64,000 bases of DNA, taken from Phytomonospora sp040655735. GTDB taxonomy: Bacteria > Actinomycetota > Actinomycetes > Mycobacteriales > Micromonosporaceae. The notes beneath the pieces are model-generated. The model was not told where the DNA came from. It saw nothing but the letters and a program-made list of their open reading frames with translations, and made no database searches. Positions 43,108-50,081 of this stretch are shown in pieces. The stretch's first letter is position 1. Each line of letters opens with the position of its first letter. A program made the position numbers and the translations under genes. The DNA is taken from the NCBI RefSeq assembly GCF_040655735.1, contig NZ_JBFAKK010000009.1:248001-312000 (forward strand). The letters are read 5' to 3'.

Positions 43108-45177
43108 ATGCGACATCATCGCCTTCCACTGACGGCGGCCGCCGCGCTCGCGCTGGCCACCGCGAGCCTCTTAGCCGCACCGAACCCACCCGACGCGGCC
43201 GCCGCCGACGGCGCCGTGTCGGTGACCGTCAACGCCAACGCCGGGCTGGCCACCATGCCGGAGACCGGCCTCGGCGTCAACCACGCCATCTGGGACGCCG
43301 AACTGGCCTCCGACGAGACCGCCGACCTGCTCGCCGACGCCGGCGTGCGGATGGTCCGCTACCCCGGCGGGTCCTACGCCGACATCTACCACTGGGAGAC
43401 CCACACCGCCCCGGGCGGCTACGTCGCCCCCGGCACGGACTTCGACGCCTTCATGGCCGCCGCCGAGCGGACCGGCGCCGAGCCGATGATCATCGCCAAC
43501 TACGGCACCGCCAGTGCCGGGGAGGCCGCCGAATGGGTCAGGTACGCCAACGTGACCAAGGGCTACGGCGCGCGCTACTGGACGGTCGGCAACGAGAACT
43601 ACGGCAACGGCCACTACGGCAGCGCCTGGGAGGCCGACGAGCGGCCGCGCAAGGACCCGGCCTACTACGCCGCCGAGGTCGTCGCCTACGCCGAGGCCAT
43701 GAAGGCCGTCGACCCCTCCATCAAGGTCGGCGCCGTGCTGACCACGCCGGGGAACTGGCCCGACGGCATCGTCACCGCCGGTGACGCCGGCACCTGGAAC
43801 CAGGTCGTGCTGTCCATCGCCGGACCGTCGATCGACTTCGTCGACGTGCACTGGTACCCCGGTGGGAGCAGTGCCGCCGAGTCGCTGACCAGGACCGAGC
43901 ACATCGGCGACGCCGTGCGGATGCTGCGCGAGCAGATCGTCCGCCACGGCGGGGCCGGCGCCTCCCGCATCGGCATCAGCATGACCGAGCTCAACGTCGG
44001 CGTCGGACCGAACACCCAGCCGGGCGCGCTCTTCCTCGCCGACGCCTACAGCGAACTGCTCGCCGAGGGCGTCTTCACCGTCAACTGGTGGAACGTGCAC
44101 AACGGCATCGGCACGGTCTCGACGGTCGCCGGGCAGACCGACTACGGCGACTTCGGCCTGCTCTCCAGCGGGACCTGCACCGCCGACGGATCGGTCTGCG
44201 AGCCGGCCTTCAACACGCCCTTCGCGCCCTACTTCGGACTGTCCATGATGGACCGCTTCGCGCGGCCCGGGGACCGTTTCGTCGCCGCCGGGACCAGCGA
44301 CCCGCTGGTGGCCGCGCACGCCGTCCGGCGGCCCGACGGGAACCTGGCGCTGCTGCTGCTCAACAAGGATCCCGACAACGCCCGCGACATCACCGTCGAC
44401 TACGCCGGTTTCGCCCCGGCGAGCACACCGCCGACGGTACACACCTACACCAACGGAGCCACCTCGATCACCGAGTCGGCGAGCGGCGGCGCGACGAGCC
44501 GGACCCTGCCGCCGTACTCGCTCACCACGCTGGTGCTGCGTCCGGCGCAGCCGGCCGTCGGCGCTCCCGGAGCTCCCGGGCAGCCGGTCGCCGCGCAGGT
44601 GACCGACACGTCGGCGAGGATCTCGTGGCCGGCCGGATCGGCCGGGGCCGCGCCGGTCGCCAAGTACGAGCTGTACCGGCAGAACGGGCCGGTCGGCGAG
44701 CAGCTGGGCGAGACGGGCGGGACGTCCATCACCGTCGGCAACCTCGTGCCGGGGACCCGCTACACCGTCAACGTCCTCACCAGGGACACCGCCGGGCGCG
44801 TCTCCTGGGCCTCACCGCCGCTGACCTTCACGACCGGTACGCCGGCGTCGAGCACGTGCTCCGTGCGGTTCGGCACCGACACGGACTGGGGCAACGGCTA
44901 TGTCGCGAGCGTCGACATCACCAACACCGGCCCGGTCGCGCTCGACGGCTGGACCCTCACCTTCGCCTGGCCGACCGCCTGGCAGCAGATGAACGGCGGC
45001 TGGAACGCCGACTGGACGCAGACCGGCAGGTCCGTCAAGGTGACCCCGCTCGACCACAACCGCTCGCTGGCCGCCGGAGGCGGCACCACCAACGTCGGCT
45101 TCGTCGGCGGCTACAGCGGACCCAACGTCCGCCCGACCGTGTTCACCCTCAACGGGACCGTGTGCCGCACGGTCTGA
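43108..45177 (+). CDS. Secreted clan GH-A glycoside hydrolase with FnIII and CBM2 (arabinofuranosidase-like)
   Basis: A 689-residue secreted enzyme. Signal peptide (to about residue 33, DAAAA). The catalytic TIM barrel (about 40-480) carries the likely acid/base Glu163 in YWTVGNENYGNG and the likely nucleophile Glu294 in GISMTELNVGVG. An FnIII module follows (about 485-575, PVAAQVTDTSARISWPAG), then a C-terminal CBM2 (about 582-689) with CSVRFGTDTDWGNGYVASV, GGWNADWTQTG and closing Cys. CBM2 binds cellulose or xylan. The barrel resembles GH51/GH39-type arabinofuranosidases; exact family uncertain. ATG 43108 follows AGGAG by six bases. Codon 22 in the signal peptide is TTA (43171-43173). Confidence 0.88.
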   Translation: MRHHRLPLTAAAALALATASLLAAPNPPDAAAADGAVSVTVNANAGLATMPETGLGVNHAIWDAELASDETADLLADAGVRMVRYPGGSYADIYHWETHTAPGGYVAPGTDFDAFMAAAERTGAEPMIIANYGTASAGEAAEWVRYANVTKGYGARYWTVGNENYGNGHYGSAWEADERPRKDPAYYAAEVVAYAEAMKAVDPSIKVGAVLTTPGNWPDGIVTAGDAGTWNQVVLSIAGPSIDFVDVHWYPGGSSAAESLTRTEHIGDAVRMLREQIVRHGGAGASRIGISMTELNVGVGPNTQPGALFLADAYSELLAEGVFTVNWWNVHNGIGTVSTVAGQTDYGDFGLLSSGTCTADGSVCEPAFNTPFAPYFGLSMMDRFARPGDRFVAAGTSDPLVAAHAVRRPDGNLALLLLNKDPDNARDITVDYAGFAPASTPPTVHTYTNGATSITESASGGATSRTLPPYSLTTLVLRPAQPAVGAPGAPGQPVAAQVTDTSARISWPAGSAGAAPVAKYELYRQNGPVGEQLGETGGTSITVGNLVPGTRYTVNVLTRDTAGRVSWASPPLTFTTGTPASSTCSVRFGTDTDWGNGYVASVDITNTGPVALDGWTLTFAWPTAWQQMNGGWNADWTQTGRSVKVTPLDHNRSLAAGGGTTNVGFVGGYSGPNVRPTVFTLNGTVCRTV

Positions 45178-45320
45178 CGCCCTGACCCCTGACCCCGGAC
45201 CGAGCCGTGTGGGAGCGCTACCCAGAATGGTTCGCGCGGCCGGGGAGAAGGAACATCGGCAAGAATCCCCGCCGCGACGGCCGGTCGGACCGCCCTCGGT
45301 GCCCGTTATGGACGATGATT

Positions 45321-45332
45321 CGACAATTGTCG
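45321..45332. promoter_or_regulatory. Perfect palindrome upstream of the ARB-07466-like gene
   Basis: CGACAATTGTCG is a perfect 12-bp palindrome containing a -10-like GACAAT, 25 bases before the ATG. Overlap with the likely -10 suggests a repressor site. Confidence 0.4.
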
Positions 45333-45357
45333 TCTTCCATGAGGGGATCGGGTCCAC

Positions 45358-46083
45358 ATGCGAGCGAGCACTCTGCGCCGAGTCATCGTCGGTTCCGCGG
45401 CCGCGCTGGTCGCGGTGACCTTGACGGCCGGGCCGGCCTGGGCGGCCCCGAAGGAACCGCCGACGCCGAAGTTCGGGCCGTCGATCGACGACTACGCGCC
45501 CGACGAGACGCCCGGCAAGTGCCTCGACAAGGTCGAGCAGCCCGGAGTCGCCGCCTTCCGGGACTTCGTCCTCCCGCTGTATCCCGGGACCTCCAACGGC
45601 GGTATCCACGCCTGTAGCGGCTTCGAGCACAACGAGGGCAGGGCCTGGGACTGGATGGTCGACGCCGACGACGCCGAGGACAAGGCCGTGGCCGAGGTCG
45701 TGCTCGACTGGCTGCTGGCCGAGGACCGCTACGGCAACGACCACGCCATGGCCCGCCGGCTCGGGATCAAGTACATCATCTGGAACAGGCGCTACCTGCC
45801 CTTGACGGAGGGCGCGGATCACGACTGGGTCGCCTATACCGCCGACAACCCGCACACCGACCACGTGCACTTCAGCTTCAGCTGGGCGGGCGCGCGGAAG
45901 CAGACCACGTGGTGGAACGCACGGCTCGAACCCGACCGCCTCCTCAGGTCCCACGACCACGACGCCGATCGCCCCTCCGTTCGCACGTTCTCGACGGGCG
46001 ACGACTTCTGGCAGGTGATCGCGTGGCGGGCTCCCTCGGGCCGCACCGACCCGGAGGGCGGCGGCCGGACGGTGACGGGCTGA
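45358..46083 (+). CDS. Secreted protein with ARB-07466-like domain (peptidase-like)
   Basis: A 241-residue exported protein. Signal peptide with cleavage after AWA (about residue 29). The mature domain has the actinobacterial pattern HNEGRAWDWMVDADDAEDK, LGIKYIIWNRRYLP, then NPHTDHVHFSFSWAGARKQTTWW. The His/Asp residues (EGRAWD, HTDHVH) resemble zinc ligands of the MEPE/LAS-type peptidases, so a role in cell-wall cleavage is possible but unproven. The C-terminal 40 residues are variable and polar. Terminator at 46088-46116. Confidence 0.8.
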   Translation: MRASTLRRVIVGSAAALVAVTLTAGPAWAAPKEPPTPKFGPSIDDYAPDETPGKCLDKVEQPGVAAFRDFVLPLYPGTSNGGIHACSGFEHNEGRAWDWMVDADDAEDKAVAEVVLDWLLAEDRYGNDHAMARRLGIKYIIWNRRYLPLTEGADHDWVAYTADNPHTDHVHFSFSWAGARKQTTWWNARLEPDRLLRSHDHDADRPSVRTFSTGDDFWQVIAWRAPSGRTDPEGGGRTVTG

Positions 46084-46087
46084 CGCC

Positions 46088-46116
46088 GACCGGCGAGGAC
46101 CTCGACCTCGCCGGTC
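46088..46116 (+). terminator. Terminator of the ARB-07466-like gene
   Basis: A perfect 11-bp stem GACCGGCGAGG and its complement with a 7-base loop, five bases after the stop. It ends only 10 bases before the -10 hexamer of the yaaA gene. Confidence 0.65.
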
Positions 46117-46137
46117 GCCACCGCATAAACTCCCCAC

Positions 46138-46917
46138 GTGCTGATCCTCCTGCCGCCCTCCGAGGGCAAGACCGCGACCAGGCGCGGCGCCCCGGTCGAC
46201 TTCGCCGGCCTGTCCTCCCCCGAACTCAACGACGCCCGCCGCGAGGTCGGCGAGGCCCTCGTGAGGCTGGCGGCCGACCCGGACCGCGCGCGGGCGCGGG
46301 AGGTGCTCGGCATCAGCGGGGGCCAGGACGGCGAGCTCGACAAGGACGCTGCGCTGTTCACCGCCCCGGCGTCGGCGGCGGCGAAGCTCTACTCGGGCGT
46401 GCTCTACGAGGCCCTGGGTCTGTCCACTCTCGACAGTGCGGCGAAGCGCCGGGCGACCTCTTCGGTGCGCGTCTTCTCCGGACTGTGGGGCATGGTCGGC
46501 ACGGCCGACCGGATCCCGCCCTACCGGTGCTCGATGAACGTGCGGCTGCCCGGGATCGGCTCGCTGGCGGGCTTCTGGCGCAGGCACCTGGCCACGGTGA
46601 TGCCCGCGCTGGTCACCGAGCGGGTCGTGCTCGACCTGCGCTCCTCGCCCTACATACCGGCCTGGCGACCGGGTCCGGCCGACGAGCAGGTCGTCACCGT
46701 GCGGGTGCTTCAGGAGCGGCTGGTCGGCGGCGAACCGACCCGAACCGTCGTGAGCCACTTCAACAAGGCGACCAAGGGCCGCCTCGTGCGCGACCTGCTC
46801 ATCGCCGGTGTGCGCCCGAAGAAGGCCGCCGAACTCCTCGACGCCATGCGCGACCTCGGCTATCACGTCGAAGGTGACGGCCCCGGCCGCGCCGACGTGG
46901 TCGTCAGCGAGCTTTGA
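46138..46917 (+). CDS. yaaA: YaaA/DUF328 peroxide-stress protein
   Basis: A 259-residue YaaA family protein. It begins MLILLPPSEGKTATR, the hallmark N-terminus, with ALFTAPASAAAKLYSGVLYEAL, FSGLWGMVGTADRIPPYR and VSHFNKATKGRLVRDLL following. In E. coli YaaA lowers free iron during peroxide stress and binds DNA junctions. GTG 46138 lies six bases after TAAACT, indicating a leaderless mRNA. Its 3' end overlaps the convergent mutarotase gene by 14 bases. Confidence 0.93.
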   Translation: MLILLPPSEGKTATRRGAPVDFAGLSSPELNDARREVGEALVRLAADPDRARAREVLGISGGQDGELDKDAALFTAPASAAAKLYSGVLYEALGLSTLDSAAKRRATSSVRVFSGLWGMVGTADRIPPYRCSMNVRLPGIGSLAGFWRRHLATVMPALVTERVVLDLRSSPYIPAWRPGPADEQVVTVRVLQERLVGGEPTRTVVSHFNKATKGRLVRDLLIAGVRPKKAAELLDAMRDLGYHVEGDGPGRADVVVSEL

Positions 46918-47230
46918 CCTGCTCGCTGAGCGACCAGACGTGGGCGATGCCGGAGTCGCGGCCGTCGTAGTTGTCCTTGACCTCGTGCAGCGGCCCGACC
47001 CGCTCCTGCCAGGCGACGTTGGCCGGGTGCTCACGCAGCGCGGCCCGCATCGCCTGGTAGTCCTCGACGTCGATGATGTGGAAGAGATGCGTGCCGTCGC
47101 GCCAGATCCGCCAGTCGCGCACGCCGGCCTCCTCGAGTGCGGCGGCGAGCTCGGCCGGGATGGTCTCGTGGACCTCGTCGTAGTCGAGCTCGCGGCCGGG
47201 GACCAGTCGCGTGTGCAGGGCGATCTCCAT
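46904..47230 (-). CDS. L-rhamnose mutarotase family protein
   Basis: A 108-residue RhaM/DUF718 protein (MEIALHTRLVPGRELDYDEV, then GVRDWRIWRDGTHLFHIIDV, then HEVKDNYD). It interconverts anomers of L-rhamnose or, judging from the neighbours, L-fucose-type sugars. The active-site His, Tyr and Trp residues appear kept. ATG 47230 follows GGGAGAA. Last gene of a three-gene minus-strand operon with the lactonase and the aldo/keto reductase. Confidence 0.9.
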   Translation of the reverse strand: MEIALHTRLVPGRELDYDEVHETIPAELAAALEEAGVRDWRIWRDGTHLFHIIDVEDYQAMRAALREHPANVAWQERVGPLHEVKDNYDGRDSGIAHVWSLSEQVKAR

Positions 47231-47241
47231 GCGTTCTCCCG

Positions 47242-48090
47242 TCAGCCTTCCAGTCCGTAGACCTCGGCGGCGGTCCCGCCGAGGATCCTGCGCCGCTCGG
47301 TGGGCGCGAACTCGTCGAGGAGTTCGCCTGTCACGTCGAGGACGCGCTTGTACTCGGCGGCGAGGGTGCACACCGGCCAGTCCGAGCCCCACATGAGGCG
47401 TTCGGGACCGAAGGTCTCGACGGCGCACTCGAAGTAGGGGCGCAGGTCGGCGATGGTCCACTTCTCCCAGTCGGCCTCGGTGACCAGGCCGGACACCTTC
47501 GCAACGACGTGGGGGTGCTCGGCGAGCGGGGCGATGGCCTCGCGCCAGGCGGCGAAGCCGTCGGCGCCGATCTGGGGCTTGCCGAGGTGGTCGAGAATGA
47601 AAAGGGTGTCCTCGACGGCGCCGGCGAGTTTCGCCGCGTACGGCAGCTGCTCAACGCGCAGGACCAGGTCGAAGGTGAGCCCGGCGTCGGCGACGGCCTG
47701 TACGCCGCGCACGACCTCGGCGGTCGAGCAGTCGGCGGGGAAGGAGTCGGACTGGAGCTGTTCGCGGACGCCGACGAGCTTGTCGGCGCCGGGGAGTTCG
47801 CGGTACTCGGCGAGGGTGCGGCCGATGCCGGGGTCACGGATGTCGGCCCAGCCGACCACTCCGGCGATCGTGTCGCTGGTGGCGGCGAGGGCCAGGAACT
47901 CGGCCACCTCACCGGTCTTGCCGAGGCCCGCCTCGACCAGGACGGTCTTGTCGACCCCGGCGGGTCCGGTGACCGCGACCAGGTCGTCCACTGTGTACGA
48001 ACGGCGCAGCGGCGCCAGTCCGGGCTCGGCGTCGAGCCACTTGTAGCCCTTGTTGTACTGCCACAGGTGGTGATGGGCGTCTATGATCAT
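47242..48090 (-). CDS. Amidohydrolase, fuconolactonase-like
   Basis: A 282-residue TIM-barrel amidohydrolase of the COG3618 group: MIIDAHHHLWQYNKGYKWLD at the start (HxH), FILDHLGKPQI in the middle, and RLMWGSDWPVC (the family Asp) near the C-terminus. Relatives hydrolyse L-fucono-1,5-lactone and similar sugar lactones. Its ATG overlaps the stop of the aldo/keto reductase (ATGA), and it is 11 bases upstream of the mutarotase gene. The set fits mutarotation, oxidation and lactone opening of an L-deoxysugar. Confidence 0.92.
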   Translation of the reverse strand: MIIDAHHHLWQYNKGYKWLDAEPGLAPLRRSYTVDDLVAVTGPAGVDKTVLVEAGLGKTGEVAEFLALAATSDTIAGVVGWADIRDPGIGRTLAEYRELPGADKLVGVREQLQSDSFPADCSTAEVVRGVQAVADAGLTFDLVLRVEQLPYAAKLAGAVEDTLFILDHLGKPQIGADGFAAWREAIAPLAEHPHVVAKVSGLVTEADWEKWTIADLRPYFECAVETFGPERLMWGSDWPVCTLAAEYKRVLDVTGELLDEFAPTERRRILGGTAAEVYGLEG

Positions 48091-49076
48091 GGGACGGGTG
48101 CTTTCTCGTCGAGCAAACCGGCCCGGTTCAGGTCGGGCCACAACTCAGCGGGTATGTCGTGGCGGGCCATCGCCACGTTGTCGGTCACCTCTTCTGGACT
48201 GCGCGCACCGACCACGATGGCGCTCACGGCCGGATGGGCCAGCGAGAACCGCAGTGCGGCCGCACGTAGCGGCACATCGTAGCGTGCGCAGACCTCGCCC
48301 AGCGCGCGAGCTTTGGCCAAAGTGCCCGCATCGACCGTTGCGTAGTCGTATCGGGCGTCTTCCGACGGATCGGCCAGCAGCCCGGAGTTGTAGACGCCGC
48401 CGAGGATGACGCCGATGTCCTCCCGCTCGCACAAGGGAAGCAGCTCGTCGAGTCCGGACTGGTCGAGCAGCGTGTAGCGCCCGGCGAGCAGGACACAGTC
48501 GACGGCACCGGCGCGGACGAAGCGGGTGAGCATCGCGGCCTGGTTCATGCCGGCGCTGACGGCGCCGATGACGCCCTGGTCGCGCAGTTCGGCCAGCGCC
48601 ACGGCGGCACCGGAGATCGCCTCGTCCCAGTGGTCGTCGGGGTCGTGGATGTGCAGGACGTCGACGCGGTCGAGCCCGAGGCGTTCGAGGCTGGCCTCCA
48701 GGGAGCGCATCACGCCGTCGTAGCCGTAGTCGAAGACGGGCACCAGCCCGGTGTCCTCGGCCCACGCCTCCTGCTGTCCCTCGGATCCCGGGACGAGCCG
48801 GCGTCCGACCTTCGTGCACAGCACGTATTCGTCGCGGGGACGCCGGCGCAGTGCCTCGCCCGAGCGCGTCTCGGACAGCCCGGCGCCGTACAGCGGCGCG
48901 GTGTCGAACAGGCGGATCCCGGCATCCCAGGCGGTGTCGACGGTGTCGAGCGCGGACTGCGCGCCGACCCCGGAGTACAGGCCGCCGATGGGCGCGAGGC
49001 CGAGCCCGAGGCGGGTCACCGGCAGGCCGCTGCGGCCGAGTGGGACGCGGGCGGTGGGCTCGTACGGGTTCGGCAT
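48087..49076 (-). CDS. Aldo/keto reductase (L-fucose/D-threo-aldose dehydrogenase-like)
   Basis: A 329-residue aldo/keto reductase: GRSGLPVTRLGLGLAPIGGL, catalytic Asp-Tyr in LFDTAPLYGAG, Lys in VLCTKVGRR, His in DVLHIHDPDDHW and cofactor loop VVGARSPEEV. This subgroup oxidises L-fucose, D-arabinose or L-galactose with NAD(P). First gene of the operon. ATG 49076 lies eight bases after TATGCT, so the leader is at most one or two bases. Divergent from the ADP-ribosylglycohydrolase gene. Confidence 0.92.
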   Translation of the reverse strand: MPNPYEPTARVPLGRSGLPVTRLGLGLAPIGGLYSGVGAQSALDTVDTAWDAGIRLFDTAPLYGAGLSETRSGEALRRRPRDEYVLCTKVGRRLVPGSEGQQEAWAEDTGLVPVFDYGYDGVMRSLEASLERLGLDRVDVLHIHDPDDHWDEAISGAAVALAELRDQGVIGAVSAGMNQAAMLTRFVRAGAVDCVLLAGRYTLLDQSGLDELLPLCEREDIGVILGGVYNSGLLADPSEDARYDYATVDAGTLAKARALGEVCARYDVPLRAAALRFSLAHPAVSAIVVGARSPEEVTDNVAMARHDIPAELWPDLNRAGLLDEKAPVP

Positions 49077-49143
49077 AGCGCCACAGCATAGGCGCAGGCC
49101 GGGAGGGTCGCGTCGAGGGTCCCGCACGGCGCTCGCCCCGTCA

Positions 49144-49178
49144 TAGAATTCGCGCGACCCGAAAGGAACGAACCCATC
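49144..49178 (+). promoter_or_regulatory. Promoter, ribosome site and AUC start of the ADP-ribosylglycohydrolase gene
   Basis: TAGAAT (49144-49149) is a near-perfect -10. AAAGGA (49162-49167) is a good ribosome site. Eight bases later is ATC (49176-49178), in frame with the conserved N-terminus of the protein. No ATG, GTG or TTG is in frame between the -10 and residue 57. Confidence 0.65.
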
Positions 49179-50081
49179 ACCAGAACATTCGGCTCCGCCG
49201 ACCGCCGGCAGCGCGCCGCCGCCTCACTGGCGGGCCTCAGCGTCGGCGACGCCCTCGGCGCCCAGTTCTTCGTCCCGGCCAACCGGGAGCACTTCGAGGC
49301 ACGCACGGTCCCGCCCGCACCGTGGGACTGGACCGACGACACGCAGATGGCATGGGTGCTCACCGAGCACCTGCGCGAGTTCGGCGAGGTCCGCCAGGAC
49401 GACCTGGCCGCCGCCTTCGCCGCGGAGTTCGACCTCTACCGCGGCTACGGTCCGGGCGCGGGACGCCTGCTGCGGCTCGTCCGCGACGGCGGCGACTGGC
49501 GCGAACTGTCGGCCGCCATGTTCGGCGGCTCGGGCTCCTTCGGCAACGGTGCCGCGATGCGCGTGGCGCCGCTGGGCGCCTGGTTCGCCGACGACCTCGA
49601 CCGCGCCGCCGGACAGGCGGCACTGTCGGCCGAGATCACCCACCGCCACGGCGACGGGGTCGCCGGGGCGGTGGCGGTCGCGCTGGCCGCCGCGCTGGCC
49701 TCGGCCGACGAGACCCCCGAGCCCGGCGACCTGTTCACCGAGGTCATCGGACGCCTCGACGACGGCAAGGTCCGACGCCGCCTGGAACGGGCCCGCGCCA
49801 TGCCACGCGGAACCGAACCAGCGGACGTCGCCCGCGAACTCGGCAACGGCTCCCACACCGGCGCCCACGACACCGTCCCGTTCTGCCTGTGGGTCGCCGC
49901 GCACGAACTCGCCGACTTCCGGAAGTCCTTCTGGGACACCGCGTCGGCGGGCGGCGACGTCGACACCACCTGCGCGATCGTCGGCGGGATCGTCGCGGCG
50001 AACACCGGCCCCGACGGGATCGCCGCGGAATGGCTCCGCTCGCGCGAAGCCCTTCCGGAGAACGCGGCTCAGGCGAGCTGA
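49176..50081 (+). CDS. ADP-ribosylglycohydrolase (DraG family), AUC start
   Basis: A 301-residue DraG/ARH-family hydrolase, which removes ADP-ribose from proteins or nucleic acids using two Mg ions. Metal-binding motifs: SLAGLSVGDALGAQFF (residues 13-28) and DWTDDTQMAW (about 51-60), GGSGSFGNGAAMRV in the middle and GGDVDTTCAIVGGIVAANTG (DxDT) near the C-terminus. The first two motifs precede the first ATG (49347) but are in frame, so translation must begin upstream. The only signal-supported place is ATC 49176. The 3' end overlaps the convergent DUF4132 gene by 13 bases. Confidence 0.88.
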   Translation: MTRTFGSADRRQRAAASLAGLSVGDALGAQFFVPANREHFEARTVPPAPWDWTDDTQMAWVLTEHLREFGEVRQDDLAAAFAAEFDLYRGYGPGAGRLLRLVRDGGDWRELSAAMFGGSGSFGNGAAMRVAPLGAWFADDLDRAAGQAALSAEITHRHGDGVAGAVAVALAAALASADETPEPGDLFTEVIGRLDDGKVRRRLERARAMPRGTEPADVARELGNGSHTGAHDTVPFCLWVAAHELADFRKSFWDTASAGGDVDTTCAIVGGIVAANTGPDGIAAEWLRSREALPENAAQAS

